DNA of 64,000 nt from Singulisphaera sp. GP187 (GTDB taxonomy: Bacteria; Planctomycetota; Phycisphaerae; Phycisphaerales; SM1A02), in the NCBI GenBank assembly GCA_945862215.1, contig CAMAXY010000002.1, positions 62,001 through 126,000 on the forward strand, read 5' to 3'. The translations under genes were made by a program, and so were the position numbers. Shown here piece by piece: positions 31,584 to 39,653 of the stretch (within the stretch, counting starts at the first letter, position 1; every line of letters starts with the position of its first letter). Below the pieces are notes generated by a model. The model saw only the letters and a program-made list of their open reading frames with translations, was not told where the DNA came from and ran no database searches.

Positions 31584-33368
31584 TCAGACCGATGGAATCC
31601 CTACTGGTTGTGCAAGAATTCCAGATCCGCGTCTATATCGGACCTCCATGCCGTCTGGAGCGATAATTTCCCCATCATCAGAGACTCGCAATTGACCAGT
31701 TTGCCGTAAAAATTCCAATATTGCGATCTGAACCTCGCGAAGAGCCCGAGCCTTTTCGTTTTCCGCAGAATTGAGAGCGTCAACTGCTTCCGTGCGATCA
31801 CGGGGAGTCGCACGATCTGGAGCAGCATCAATGCTGCCCTGACGATTACGGGCGATATCAATATTTTTGTCCTGCAACGAGAGGGTGTACAGCGCGCGAT
31901 CGATACGTCTGATTGCTTGTCGAACTTCGACCGCGGCAGTGTTCTTTGCAAAAACAAATCGCCGATCATTCTGTTCGAGAATCACTTGTGCTTTGCGGAC
32001 ATTCACTTCTTCGATCGTGCGATCGAGCGGAAGATCGATCGCGATTCCAATTGTGTAATTGCCAAAAGAATCGTCTAACTGAATACCGTTGAAAAAATCT
32101 GGGTTCTTTAATAGTGATGCAGTCGCAAAGATGTCTGCACCTGCAAGAACCAAATTGCGCGCGTTGTCAACTTGACGCCGTGCATCTGCGACTAAGTCGC
32201 GCGTATTTTGTAAGTCGAGGCGCCACTCGAATGCATTCGCAATTGATCGTTCATTGTTGATGATCGGCGGATCGAGGTCGAGCATTTCGGTATCGATGAC
32301 AACTGGCGCGTCAGTCTGATATCCAATTCGCAACTTGAAACGATCGACAGCCAGTTTGTAGGTTTCTTCGAGTGAAGCAAGTCGATCGATGACGAAGAGG
32401 GCGCGCTGCTTTGCTAAGTCAGCTTGAAAGGCAACTTGCCGACCGCTGGACACTAATGCGTCTTCGCGGTCGACAATTGATCGCAGCCCATTGATTTGAT
32501 TTCGTGTATTCGAGATAACTTGTTGCTGAACCACCAAATCGTGAAAATCACTGAAAATTGCGACATAAAAGCGGCGACGGAACTCTTCGAATGCGCGGGC
32601 ACCATAAACCAAATTTCGCTTCGCTTGAATCAAACCTTCTTGCGCGATCAAGCCCGCACCGCGAAGCAGGGGGATGTCCAAAGAAAGCGCAATATCCAAA
32701 GAACTTGCTTGGCCCGTTTGAACAGCGTTACTCAGTTCGTTTGATGCTTGGGCGAGAATGTTTGCGCTGACTTGACCTCCATACGGAAGTTTTTGACTCA
32801 CATTCAGATCATTCACTAACTGAAGTGCTGTTGATTGTGTTCCGTTCAGCGAGACGCCTTGAAATTGTGGAGAAACGGTATTAAAAATTCGCGGGCTCCA
32901 GATGTGCTGCTGAATGAGCAGGTCAAGCGCAAGTAATAAATATGTTTCTTCCGCGACGCGATATTCCAAACTTTTCTTTATGGCGAATTGCACGCTCTTG
33001 GCAAGATTGAAGTGCTCTGCGTTTGTCGGTGGAGCGTATGCTTTCGTCACATCGGCGATGACTTTGTCGACATCGAGTACCGCGCGAGGACGAGCCTGAT
33101 ACTTCAGATCCTCCGGCTTTGGGTTTGCCGTTGGTGGTTCATTGAGACCTGGATAATCGGGAGTGAAATTCTGACCTTGATATTGCGATTCCGATTTACT
33201 TATCGTGGGAACGCTTGAGGGTTCGCCGATAGATTCACTTGTTGTGCGCAGACGATCTTCCGCATTGCTATCGATGACATGAAATTCCTGCTCTTGGCAG
33301 GCGATCGGGATGATCGCCAGCAGTGCAAAAATTGCGCAGGCCAGGATTGAATTGATGTGGCGAGACAT
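31584..33368 (-). CDS. TolC-family outer-membrane efflux lipoprotein
   Basis: It encodes 594 aa. The ATG at 33368 starts a lipoprotein-type signal: ILACAIFALLAIIPIAC ends in the acylated Cys (~25). Its own -10-like TACTCT lies 11 nt upstream. The mature part has two helical-hairpin repeats of the OEP family (LDLLIQQHIWSPRIFNTVSPQF; NDLNVSQKLPYGGQVSANI; LSLDIPLLRGAGLIAQEGLIQAKRNL; IGIAIDLPLDRTIEEVNVRKAQVILEQND). It would provide the outer-membrane channel for the HlyD adaptor encoded 17 bp downstream. A longer ORF start at 33452 is disfavoured because it precedes the lipobox. Confidence 0.86.
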   Translation of the reverse strand: MSRHINSILACAIFALLAIIPIACQEQEFHVIDSNAEDRLRTTSESIGEPSSVPTISKSESQYQGQNFTPDYPGLNEPPTANPKPEDLKYQARPRAVLDVDKVIADVTKAYAPPTNAEHFNLAKSVQFAIKKSLEYRVAEETYLLLALDLLIQQHIWSPRIFNTVSPQFQGVSLNGTQSTALQLVNDLNVSQKLPYGGQVSANILAQASNELSNAVQTGQASSLDIALSLDIPLLRGAGLIAQEGLIQAKRNLVYGARAFEEFRRRFYVAIFSDFHDLVVQQQVISNTRNQINGLRSIVDREDALVSSGRQVAFQADLAKQRALFVIDRLASLEETYKLAVDRFKLRIGYQTDAPVVIDTEMLDLDPPIINNERSIANAFEWRLDLQNTRDLVADARRQVDNARNLVLAGADIFATASLLKNPDFFNGIQLDDSFGNYTIGIAIDLPLDRTIEEVNVRKAQVILEQNDRRFVFAKNTAAVEVRQAIRRIDRALYTLSLQDKNIDIARNRQGSIDAAPDRATPRDRTEAVDALNSAENEKARALREVQIAILEFLRQTGQLRVSDDGEIIAPDGMEVRYRRGSGILAQPVGIPSV

Positions 33369-33379
33369 GGCGAAGTCAA

Positions 33380-33385
33380 AGAGTA
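33380..33385 (-). promoter_or_regulatory. -10-like TACTCT upstream of the TolC gene
   Basis: On the minus strand TACTCT lies 11 nt before the ATG at 33368, predicting a leader of only ~4 nt for the TolC-HlyD(-ThuA) transcript. It matches the box upstream of the yggS-type gene. Confidence 0.35.
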
Positions 33386-33452
33386 CGCTGAGGAGCGATT
33401 GGATTTTTAGTTGGAAGAAAACAAGATTTGGATTGAAATGGTGATTCAGCAT

Positions 33453-34182
33453 TGTCTGCGATATGTCACAGATAACGATCTACACTTCACAATTTATTTT
33501 CGGCGAAGTTTAATGTCATTTTATGTATTTTTATTGATTTTCGGCGAAAATGATTAATAAGAACTCTAATTTATGTCGACAACTGGCAAGAGTGATCGAA
33601 TTTCGCAGAAGTTTGGCTATATATCGACCACAAACAAGGTAAAATCGTTTTTGTTCGTCTATCTTCGGTGAAATTGTATCGATAGTGGTTAAAAACTCAA
33701 AAAGCACAAAGCCCCGCAATCGCAGGGCCTTGAGCCGTAATCCCCAATCCATTTTGGTGCCGTCACGCGCACCGTGTTCCATTTCCTTCCCATCAATCCC
33801 GTTCCACACTCCAAATCCTTTTCCTATCCTCCTAAATGTCCATTTTCCTATCCTACAACCCTTACTTCCCGATCTCCGAATGGTGGGGCTCCGAGAAAAC
33901 TCGCCCAGCCCATTCATTCGTCAGAACCGGCTCCGAACTACTCGCCTAGCCGGCTCTATCCCAACGAGTTCGAGAATGTCAGGGGGTTTCCCCGTTCCTT
34001 AATGCGGTCGGATGTAAGCGCTTGGCGCAATCTCGTCTGCTGAACGGGGCGCCTCTTGGATTCTCTAACACAATAAATATCAATTACAAAGCGACGCGTT
34101 GCAAGTCAAAGTCCACATTTTTTAAAAATGGCATTGCTGGAGTAATAGAGTGGATTTTGAAGCAAATCAGGTGGGCTCAAAC
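33453..34182. other. Non-coding accessory stretch without recognised genes
   Basis: No ORF here has convincing protein character. It holds an AT-rich part (33453-33690), a terminator-like hairpin (33708-33731), a pyrimidine-rich tract (33775-33870) with TTTTCCTATCCT present twice, and GC-richer sequence up to the repeat at 34183. Base composition changes abruptly along it. It looks like eroded mobile or duplicated DNA at the edge of the repeat block. Confidence 0.6.
33708..33731 (-). terminator. Terminator-like hairpin left of the repeat block
   Basis: On the minus strand AAGGCCCTGC-GATT-GCGGGGCTTT forms a 10-bp imperfect stem and is followed by GTGCTTTTTGAGTTTTT. It would stop transcripts coming from the repeat block or from the ALDH pair about 1 kb upstream. 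Confidence 0.5.
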
Positions 34183-34525
34183 ATGCATGGACTCAAAAGT
34201 GGATGGACTCAAAAGTGGTTCGTGCAGGATTTGGCAGCGGACCGATTTGCCCCCGAGCTCAAACATGCTGCGCCGAGCTGCGCAGACTTGCTCGGCTTGC
34301 AAACTCGCCGGGGTTCAAATCATTCCGCGGCCCACGTTGGCGAATCAAATTCTCGCTCGAACGTTTTTCAGATTCCGTCTCGCGTCTGCTTGCGTGCCCA
34401 GCCGCTGGAAAGTTCTCTCGGGCGAGTTCCGCAGGCGGCCGACGGAACTTGTAATCAAACTTCGAAACCCAGATCGTGTCGGTCGCCGAGGACTGTCTGA
34501 GCCCCGAGAGGACTTTTCACGGCTG
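34183..34525 (+). repeat. Interspersed ~360-bp repeat, copy C
   Basis: Same block order and orientation as copies A and B, 11 kb away. It begins with a tandem duplication of ATGGACTCAAAAGTGG and lacks the GCGCGC hairpin block, which is replaced by CTGCGC-cgagct-GCGCAG. The later blocks (CTCGCTCGAACGTTTTTCA, GTGTCGGTCGCCGAGGACTG, TTTTCACGGCTG) are well kept. After it comes CCAACAAAATGCTGC, shared with copy D. Confidence 0.85.
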
Positions 34526-34586
34526 CCAACAAAATGCTGCTTGATTCCGTGGCTCGAATCTGTGGCTGATGCCGTCGCACTTCAAC

Positions 34587-34721
34587 TTGCGTATCCAGCC
34601 GTTGAAAAATTCTGCCGGGCGAGTTCCACAGGCGGCCACGGCACTTGTAACAAAACTTCGTAAACCAGATCGTGTCGGTCGCCGAGGACTGTCTGAGCCC
34701 GGCAGGATCTTTTCACGGCTG
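34587..34721 (+). repeat. Interspersed repeat, copy D (3' third only)
   Basis: Contains only the 3' part of the unit, from TGCGTATCCAGCCGTTG to TTTTCACGGCTG. It is followed, as copy C is, by CCAACAAAATGCTGC, TGATTCCGT-like and GCTCG sequence. It ends 64 bp before the stop of the second ALDH gene. Confidence 0.8.
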
Positions 34722-34784
34722 CCAACAAAATGCTGCTCGATTCCGTCGCTCGATTCTCGCTTAACCTCGCAATCAAAACGAGCC

Positions 34785-35666
34785 TCACAATCCAACCGTA
34801 TGCCAAACCGTCTTCACTTCAGTGACAGCCTGAAACGCGCTTGGACTGGACCAAGCCAAATCTTCCAAGAATTTCGCTTGTGGATCGACAAGCCTTACCC
34901 TCTTCAGATTTTCGGCAACCCCTAACTGCAGAATCTTCGCCATTTCAGGCTCAACACTCGCAACAACTGCATCAATATCGCGGTGGGCGGCAACGACCGG
35001 GACCAGCTCCTCACGCAATCCAGTCAATACATTCAGAACGCCAGGAGGAATATCCGCGCTTGGCGCACATTCTGCGACGATCAACGCGGGAATTGGTTCA
35101 ACCGAACTCGGCATTGCGATCACCGAACATCCACACGCGATCGCAGGCAACACCAAAGTCAAAAATCCAATCAATGGAAATTCTTCTGGAGCAAACACCG
35201 CAACAACTCCAGTCGCTTCGATTTGTGAGAAGCAGTGGAATGGTCCAGCAACTGCATTACGACCACCAACCACGCTATCCAATTTATCACACCATCCTGC
35301 GAAGGAAAGCGTTCGATCAATTGCGACTTCAACTTCAGTACGAGCCTTACTTTTTCCAACTCGTCCACTCATCCGCACAGCTTCAATTAATTCTTCTCGG
35401 CGACCATCGAGTAACTCTGCCAATCGATAGATAATCTGACCTCGCAAATATCCGCTTGATGCAGCCCACTTTTCTTGCGCTGCTCGCGCGGCTTCGACTG
35501 CATCTCGTAAATCTTTTCGAGAGGCCTGAGCGGCATATGCCAATGCTTTTCCGCCAGATCGATCGGTCAAATCTTTCACTGGTGCGACGCGTCCAGATTC
35601 GCTGCGCGGAAATGCGCCGCCTATAAAAAGTTTCCAAGTCTTTGTGATTTCAGATCTTTCTGTCAT
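34785..35666 (-). CDS. Second half of a split ALDH16-type aldehyde dehydrogenase (non-catalytic)
   Basis: It encodes 293 aa with GGAG 8 nt before the ATG. It opens like an aldehyde dehydrogenase (LFIGGAFPRSESGRVAPV; AVEAARAAQEKWAASSGYLRGQIIYRLAELLDGRREEL; GVVAVFAPEEFPLIGFLTLVLPAIACGCSVIAMPS). It stops before the region that would carry the catalytic Cys, and its Glu is also absent. It is therefore a truncated, non-catalytic domain. Together with the 483-aa upstream enzyme the total (776 aa) approaches the two-domain ALDH16 class, in which the second domain is also non-catalytic. It probably pairs with the upstream subunit. Repeat copy D follows closely. Confidence 0.8.
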   Translation of the reverse strand: MTERSEITKTWKLFIGGAFPRSESGRVAPVKDLTDRSGGKALAYAAQASRKDLRDAVEAARAAQEKWAASSGYLRGQIIYRLAELLDGRREELIEAVRMSGRVGKSKARTEVEVAIDRTLSFAGWCDKLDSVVGGRNAVAGPFHCFSQIEATGVVAVFAPEEFPLIGFLTLVLPAIACGCSVIAMPSSVEPIPALIVAECAPSADIPPGVLNVLTGLREELVPVVAAHRDIDAVVASVEPEMAKILQLGVAENLKRVRLVDPQAKFLEDLAWSSPSAFQAVTEVKTVWHTVGL

Positions 35667-35697
35667 CGTATTTCTCCAAGTTCTGTTTCAACAAATT

Positions 35698-37149
35698 TCA
35701 TGCGCAGTACGCAGACAATCCCGAGCGACCGCCTTCACGACCAAATCCAGATTCGCGATATCCACCGAATGGTGCGGCGGGATCGAATTGATTGAATGTG
35801 TTGCACCAAATCACGCCAGCTTTAATTTGTCGAGCGATCTCATACGCCTTCGATCCGCGACTTGTCCAAATACCAGCGCTCAATCCATACATCGTGTTGT
35901 TTGCGCGTGCGACAGCTTCGTCTGGCGTTCGAAACGTCATGACGGCGAGAACTGGACCAAATATTTCTTCGCGCGCGATTGTGTGTGCGGGCTGAACTGC
36001 GGTGAAGAAACATGGCTTGCACCAAAATCCTTTTGACGGTAACGCGACATCTGAAATATCGTGTCGCTGCGCTCCTTCTGCAACGCCGAGTTTGATGAAG
36101 CTTTCAATGCGATCAAGTTGCGCGCGACTGTTGATCGCGCCAACATCTGTATTCTTGTCGAGCGGATCTCCGACTCGCAAGCTTCGCATTCGCAGACGAA
36201 GTTTTTCGATCACTTCATCCGCGACAGATTCTTCAACAAGCAGTCGACTTCCCGCACAGCAAACCTGACCTTGATTGGCCCAGATCGAAGAAACAATTCC
36301 TTCGACAGCTTGGTCGATCGCTGCATCTGCGAAAATAATATTTGGGCTTTTTCCGCCTAATTCAAGCGTTAATCTCTTCTTTGTGCCTGCAACAGTTGAT
36401 GCGATCGCGCGTCCGACATCGGTCGATCCAGTGAATGCGATCTTGTCGACATCGCCATGAGCAACAAGTTCTCGTCCTGTCTCTCCTGCACCAGTGATGA
36501 TGTTGACGACGCCTGGAGGCAAATCAATTTCTTGCAATATCTCGGCAAGGTGTAATGCTGTCAATGATGTCGTTTCGGCTGGCTTGAGCACAACGGTGTT
36601 TCCACACGCAAGCGCGGGCGCGATTTTCCACGCAGCCATCATCAAAGGAAAGTTCCATGGAATGATCTGTCCACAAACTCCAATTGGCTCCGGCGCACTT
36701 CCATTGGATGTGGGGCACGCCCAACGCAATTTATCGCACCATCCAGCGTGATGAAAAAAGTGTGCGGCCGCTTGCGGAACATCTTCATCGCGTGATTCAC
36801 GAATGGGTTTTCCGTTATCCATCGTTTCAAGCACAGCAAGTTCGCGCGCCCTCTCTTGAATACGGCGCGCAATTCGATACAAATACTTTGCGCGTTCGAG
36901 CGCTGGCACACGACGCCAATTCTTTAGCGCCTTGCGTGCTGCGACGACTGCAAGATTGACATCCATCGCATCAGCCTCGGCAATTCGCGATAAAGAAGAT
37001 TCGGTCGCGGGATTGATCGTCTCAATCGATCTGCCAGATCGGGGCTCTCGAAATGCACCATCAATAAAAAGTCCATATTGAGTTTTGATTTCCACCTTTG
37101 TCGACTCTGGTGCGGGCGCATAATCCCAATTTGTGCTCGGCGTCGTCAT
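35698..37149 (-). CDS. Aldehyde dehydrogenase, catalytic half of an ALDH16-type pair
   Basis: It encodes 483 aa. It is an NAD(P)+-dependent aldehyde oxidiser. The nucleotide-binding segment reads PWNFPLMMAAWKIAPALACGNTVVLKPAE. AFTGSTDVGRAIAS is the GSTxVG box. LTLELGGKSPNIIFADA carries the catalytic Glu, and GQVCCAGSRLLVEESV the catalytic Cys. EEIFGPVLAVMTF and PFGGYRESGFGREGG close the fold. The ATG at 37149 has GATACT 6 nt upstream and no Shine-Dalgarno. The partner gene follows after 31 bp. In actinobacteria such pairs sit beside deoC, suggesting acetaldehyde as substrate; here deoC is 13 kb away. Confidence 0.92.
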   Translation of the reverse strand: MTTPSTNWDYAPAPESTKVEIKTQYGLFIDGAFREPRSGRSIETINPATESSLSRIAEADAMDVNLAVVAARKALKNWRRVPALERAKYLYRIARRIQERARELAVLETMDNGKPIRESRDEDVPQAAAHFFHHAGWCDKLRWACPTSNGSAPEPIGVCGQIIPWNFPLMMAAWKIAPALACGNTVVLKPAETTSLTALHLAEILQEIDLPPGVVNIITGAGETGRELVAHGDVDKIAFTGSTDVGRAIASTVAGTKKRLTLELGGKSPNIIFADAAIDQAVEGIVSSIWANQGQVCCAGSRLLVEESVADEVIEKLRLRMRSLRVGDPLDKNTDVGAINSRAQLDRIESFIKLGVAEGAQRHDISDVALPSKGFWCKPCFFTAVQPAHTIAREEIFGPVLAVMTFRTPDEAVARANNTMYGLSAGIWTSRGSKAYEIARQIKAGVIWCNTFNQFDPAAPFGGYRESGFGREGGRSGLSAYCA

Positions 37150-37155
37150 TTCTCT

Positions 37156-37161
37156 AGTATC
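37156..37161 (-). promoter_or_regulatory. -10-like GATACT of the ALDH pair
   Basis: On the minus strand GATACT ends 6 nt before the ATG at 37149. Initiation would be leaderless. It decides this start over an upstream in-frame ATG at 37170. Confidence 0.45.
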
Positions 37162-37201
37162 CCATGCCAATCAAACACATGCTTGATGAAACGGATTACA
37201 A

Positions 37202-37963
37202 ATGGAGCCACTCTCAATCAACATTCTTGTCTCGCTCGCAGTGATTCTTTTTCAAGGTTCTCCGCAAGCGCGTCTCAGCGTGCTCCCTGCGGTTGGAAAG
37301 TGCGTACGACTTGGAACTTTCGGCAGTGGACCTGCTGCCGAACCAACGCAAGTCGGAGAATTCTGGAAGTGCGGACGTTGCGAAATCGAAGCGCCACTGC
37401 CAATTGGATATCCCGCACCAACTCCGCCAGGCGCAATCGAATTGAAGTCATATCCCTCGGTTCGCCGTGCCGAAATTTCTTCGACTGGCAGCACTGCAAT
37501 GGGAATGTTTGCATCATTTTGGCCGCTTTTCAATCACATCAAGTCGCGCGAAATTGCGATGACCAGTCCGGTTGAAATGGATTATCGGGGGATGATGGAA
37601 CCGAATTCAAATCAACTCAACGAAAAAAATGGTTCGTGGACGATGTCATTTTTATATCGCGAAAGTGATATGGGGCCAACGGGCAAAGACGGCACGATCA
37701 CCGTTGTGGACACAACTCCGATTACAGTTCTCTCTGTGGGATTGAAGGGGGCGTATGGATTGAAGAAAACCAACGAGGGTTTGAAAATTCTCAACGAATG
37801 GATTGTGGCACATCCCGCATGGCGCGCGGTTGGCGACCCAAGAACTTTCTCATATAACGGCCCTGCAGTTCGAAATGGAGACAAATGGAGCGAAGTCCAA
37901 CTGCCAATTGAACTCAAGTCTGTTGTACTCTCAAGCAATGGATTTGAAAATATTAGTGATTGA
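37202..37963 (+). CDS. Exported SOUL-family heme-binding protein
   Basis: It encodes 253 aa. A signal peptide (INILVSLAVILFQGSPQA, ~5-22) is followed by a Cys-containing N-terminal segment (CVRLG; FWKCGRCEIE) not typical of the family. The SOUL domain runs from ~80 to 250: IELKSYPSVRRAEI, HIKSREIAMTSPVEMDY (the conserved AMTxPV box), GSWTMSFLY, and VLSVGLKGAYGLKKTNEGLKILNEWI. SOUL/HEBP proteins bind tetrapyrroles. The in vivo role in bacteria is unsettled. The last 26 bp overlap the ROK-kinase gene, so the two are coupled. Confidence 0.82.
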   Translation: MEPLSINILVSLAVILFQGSPQARLSVLPAVGKCVRLGTFGSGPAAEPTQVGEFWKCGRCEIEAPLPIGYPAPTPPGAIELKSYPSVRRAEISSTGSTAMGMFASFWPLFNHIKSREIAMTSPVEMDYRGMMEPNSNQLNEKNGSWTMSFLYRESDMGPTGKDGTITVVDTTPITVLSVGLKGAYGLKKTNEGLKILNEWIVAHPAWRAVGDPRTFSYNGPAVRNGDKWSEVQLPIELKSVVLSSNGFENISD

Positions 37964-38627
37964 TATTGGCGGAACGAATGTCAAAATCCGAGTTGATTGC
38001 GATCCGGAGAAGAGATCGTTTCCTTCCGGGACCTCGCTGACTCCACAACAAATGGTTGAAGGTGTGTTGAAGTTGGCGCAAGGTTGGACATTCGACGCAG
38101 TCTCGATTGGATTGCCAGCGCCAATCAGCAAAAACCAACCAACGCATGATCCGGCGAATCTCGGCAAGGGATGGGTCAACTTTGATTATGACAATGGATT
38201 TACGAAAAAGGTGAAGTTGGTCAATGACGCTGCGATGCAAGCGGTCGGTTCGTACGACGGTGGGCGCATGCTCTTTTTGGGCTTAGGCACTGGCTTGGGA
38301 TCGTGTCTGATTGCTGACCACGTGATCGTCCCAATGGAACTTGCGCACATGCCTTTTCGCAAGGGGAAAAGTTTCGAAGACGCTGTTGGTGTAAGGGCGC
38401 TAAAAAAGCACGGGAGAAAACGTTGGGAGAAGGAAGTTCATGAAGTGATTGAGATCCTTTCGGCTGGACTTCTTCCTGATTATGTCGTTCTTGGCGGCGG
38501 AAATGCTGTGCGCTTGAAAGACATTCCTAAGAATTGCAGGCTTGGTGATAATGCGAACGCATTCATTGGTGGATTCCGGCTATGGGCTCCTGAGTGGGCG
38601 AAGTCTGTTGCGGTTTATCACAAATAA
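37938..38627 (+). CDS. ROK-family sugar kinase, polyphosphate glucokinase-like
   Basis: It encodes 229 aa. It starts at the ATG at 37938 inside the SOUL gene; the N-terminus ILVIDIGGTNVKIRV is the ROK phosphate-1 motif. AVSIGLPAPI is the phosphate-2/sugar-site region, NLGKGWVNFD and LVNDAAMQAVGSYDG carry the catalytic Asp, and MLFLGLGTGLGSCLI is the adenosine/GxGxG motif. PDYVVLGGGNAV closes the fold. The VNDAA and LGLGTGLG motifs resemble actinobacterial polyphosphate/ATP glucokinases (PPGK). The zinc-binding CxCGxxGC of repressor-type ROK proteins is absent, as in PPGK. Glucose phosphorylation is therefore the best guess. Confidence 0.8.
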   Translation: MDLKILVIDIGGTNVKIRVDCDPEKRSFPSGTSLTPQQMVEGVLKLAQGWTFDAVSIGLPAPISKNQPTHDPANLGKGWVNFDYDNGFTKKVKLVNDAAMQAVGSYDGGRMLFLGLGTGLGSCLIADHVIVPMELAHMPFRKGKSFEDAVGVRALKKHGRKRWEKEVHEVIEILSAGLLPDYVVLGGGNAVRLKDIPKNCRLGDNANAFIGGFRLWAPEWAKSVAVYHK

Positions 38628-38650
38628 TTCGAAATCGAAAAATTTATTTA
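38622..38650. terminator. AT-rich inverted repeat between convergent genes
   Basis: AAATAATTCGA and TCGAAAAATTTATT form an imperfect palindrome across the 16-bp gap between the ROK-kinase and lgt stops. The A/T runs on both sides fit a weak bidirectional terminator. Confidence 0.35.
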
Positions 38651-39636
38651 TGAGAAAGCAATCCACCCATTGGTTTGATTGCTTGGAGTGACGCCCACAC
38701 AATCAGCGCGATTCCCCCGGCAATCATCGCGAGCGAGAGCAACATTGGAAGCGTCAACAAACCGATCATGAACACGCCATCATCGATTTGTCGGAACTGT
38801 TCACTTGTCGTTCGAGCCGCGCCATACGTCACCAGAAAAACTCCCGCGATGACACCTGGGCGCCGAGGTTTCAACCAGACGACTGTCATGACAAGAAGCA
38901 AGATTGGCCCGTCGGTAAAAGCTTGAATAAAGTTGCTGGGGTAATACGCGGTCAACAGTGGTTCAAGTTTTGCAAGGACATCTGTGCGGTGCAAATATGC
39001 GGCGCGATAGACGGCTTCGGGGAGTGGTTCTGCAGGATTCACGAGTGATTGAAGTGGAGCGAGTTTCGCAACTGGAAAGTTAGACTCGAGAATTTCTGCT
39101 GGATACTTCACGGCCCACCAAGGAGGATTCGCCTGCATTGATTCTGGAAGTGGCTTGCCCCACAGTTCGCCGTTGACCCAATTCGCCAAGCGACCAAAAC
39201 ACAAACCAAATGGAGCGACGAATGCGACGCAATCAAAAAGATGAAGAATTGGAAGTCGAACGCGACGCGCGAAAAGCACACTTGCAATCATCGAACCGAT
39301 AATGCCTCCGTGGCTAGACATTCCGCCTTTATGAATGTCGAGCAATCCCCACCACGGAAGCGAAGAGTGAAATGTGATCAAGAGATGCGGTTCATAGAAA
39401 ATTACGTGGCCAACGCGACCGCCGATGACGACACCCATAATCAAAAAGGTCATCAAGTCGCTCACTTGCAACATTGTCAAACCAATTCGCTCGCGTCGAG
39501 CGAGCTCGCGCAAGAGCAACCAACCAAGAAAAAATCCTGCAGCATAGGAAATTCCATACCAGCGGATTCCAAAACCAGACGAGATCTCTATGGCGAATGG
39601 ATCGAGCGTGTGAACAATAACGGCGAGCATCCGCAT
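38644..39636 (-). CDS. lgt: Prolipoprotein diacylglyceryl transferase
   Basis: It encodes 330 aa. It transfers diacylglycerol from phosphatidylglycerol to the lipobox Cys of prolipoproteins in the inner membrane. Seven hydrophobic helices are visible. GFGIRWYGISYAAGFFLGW starts the core. GGRVGHVIFYEP and DIHKGGMSSHGGIIGS carry the conserved His region, and FGLCFGRLANWVNGELWGKP is the signature with the essential Arg (family GRxxNFINxELWG). A ~70-residue periplasmic segment follows the signature (VKYPAEILESNFPVAKL). The start at 39636 is chosen because a longer start overlaps the divergent trpD. The TolC-type lipoprotein above is one likely substrate. Confidence 0.93.
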   Translation of the reverse strand: MRMLAVIVHTLDPFAIEISSGFGIRWYGISYAAGFFLGWLLLRELARRERIGLTMLQVSDLMTFLIMGVVIGGRVGHVIFYEPHLLITFHSSLPWWGLLDIHKGGMSSHGGIIGSMIASVLFARRVRLPILHLFDCVAFVAPFGLCFGRLANWVNGELWGKPLPESMQANPPWWAVKYPAEILESNFPVAKLAPLQSLVNPAEPLPEAVYRAAYLHRTDVLAKLEPLLTAYYPSNFIQAFTDGPILLLVMTVVWLKPRRPGVIAGVFLVTYGAARTTSEQFRQIDDGVFMIGLLTLPMLLSLAMIAGGIALIVWASLQAIKPMGGLLSHK

Positions 39637-39653
39637 AGCATCCCCGACTTGTG

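Noticed and set aside
33531-33917. 128-codon minus-strand ORF
   Set aside because: Spans a terminator-like hairpin and a purine-rich tract, has compositional bias and no recognisable domain or ribosome-binding site.
33950-33990. Degenerate tRNA-like or attachment-site remnant on the minus strand
   Set aside because: The T-loop consensus is not met, no other arm is found, and no integrase is present.
34022-34925. ORFs of 74-213 codons across repeat copies C and D
   Set aside because: Same repeat sequence as at 22.5 kb read in shifting frames. The longest runs through both copies and the spacer.
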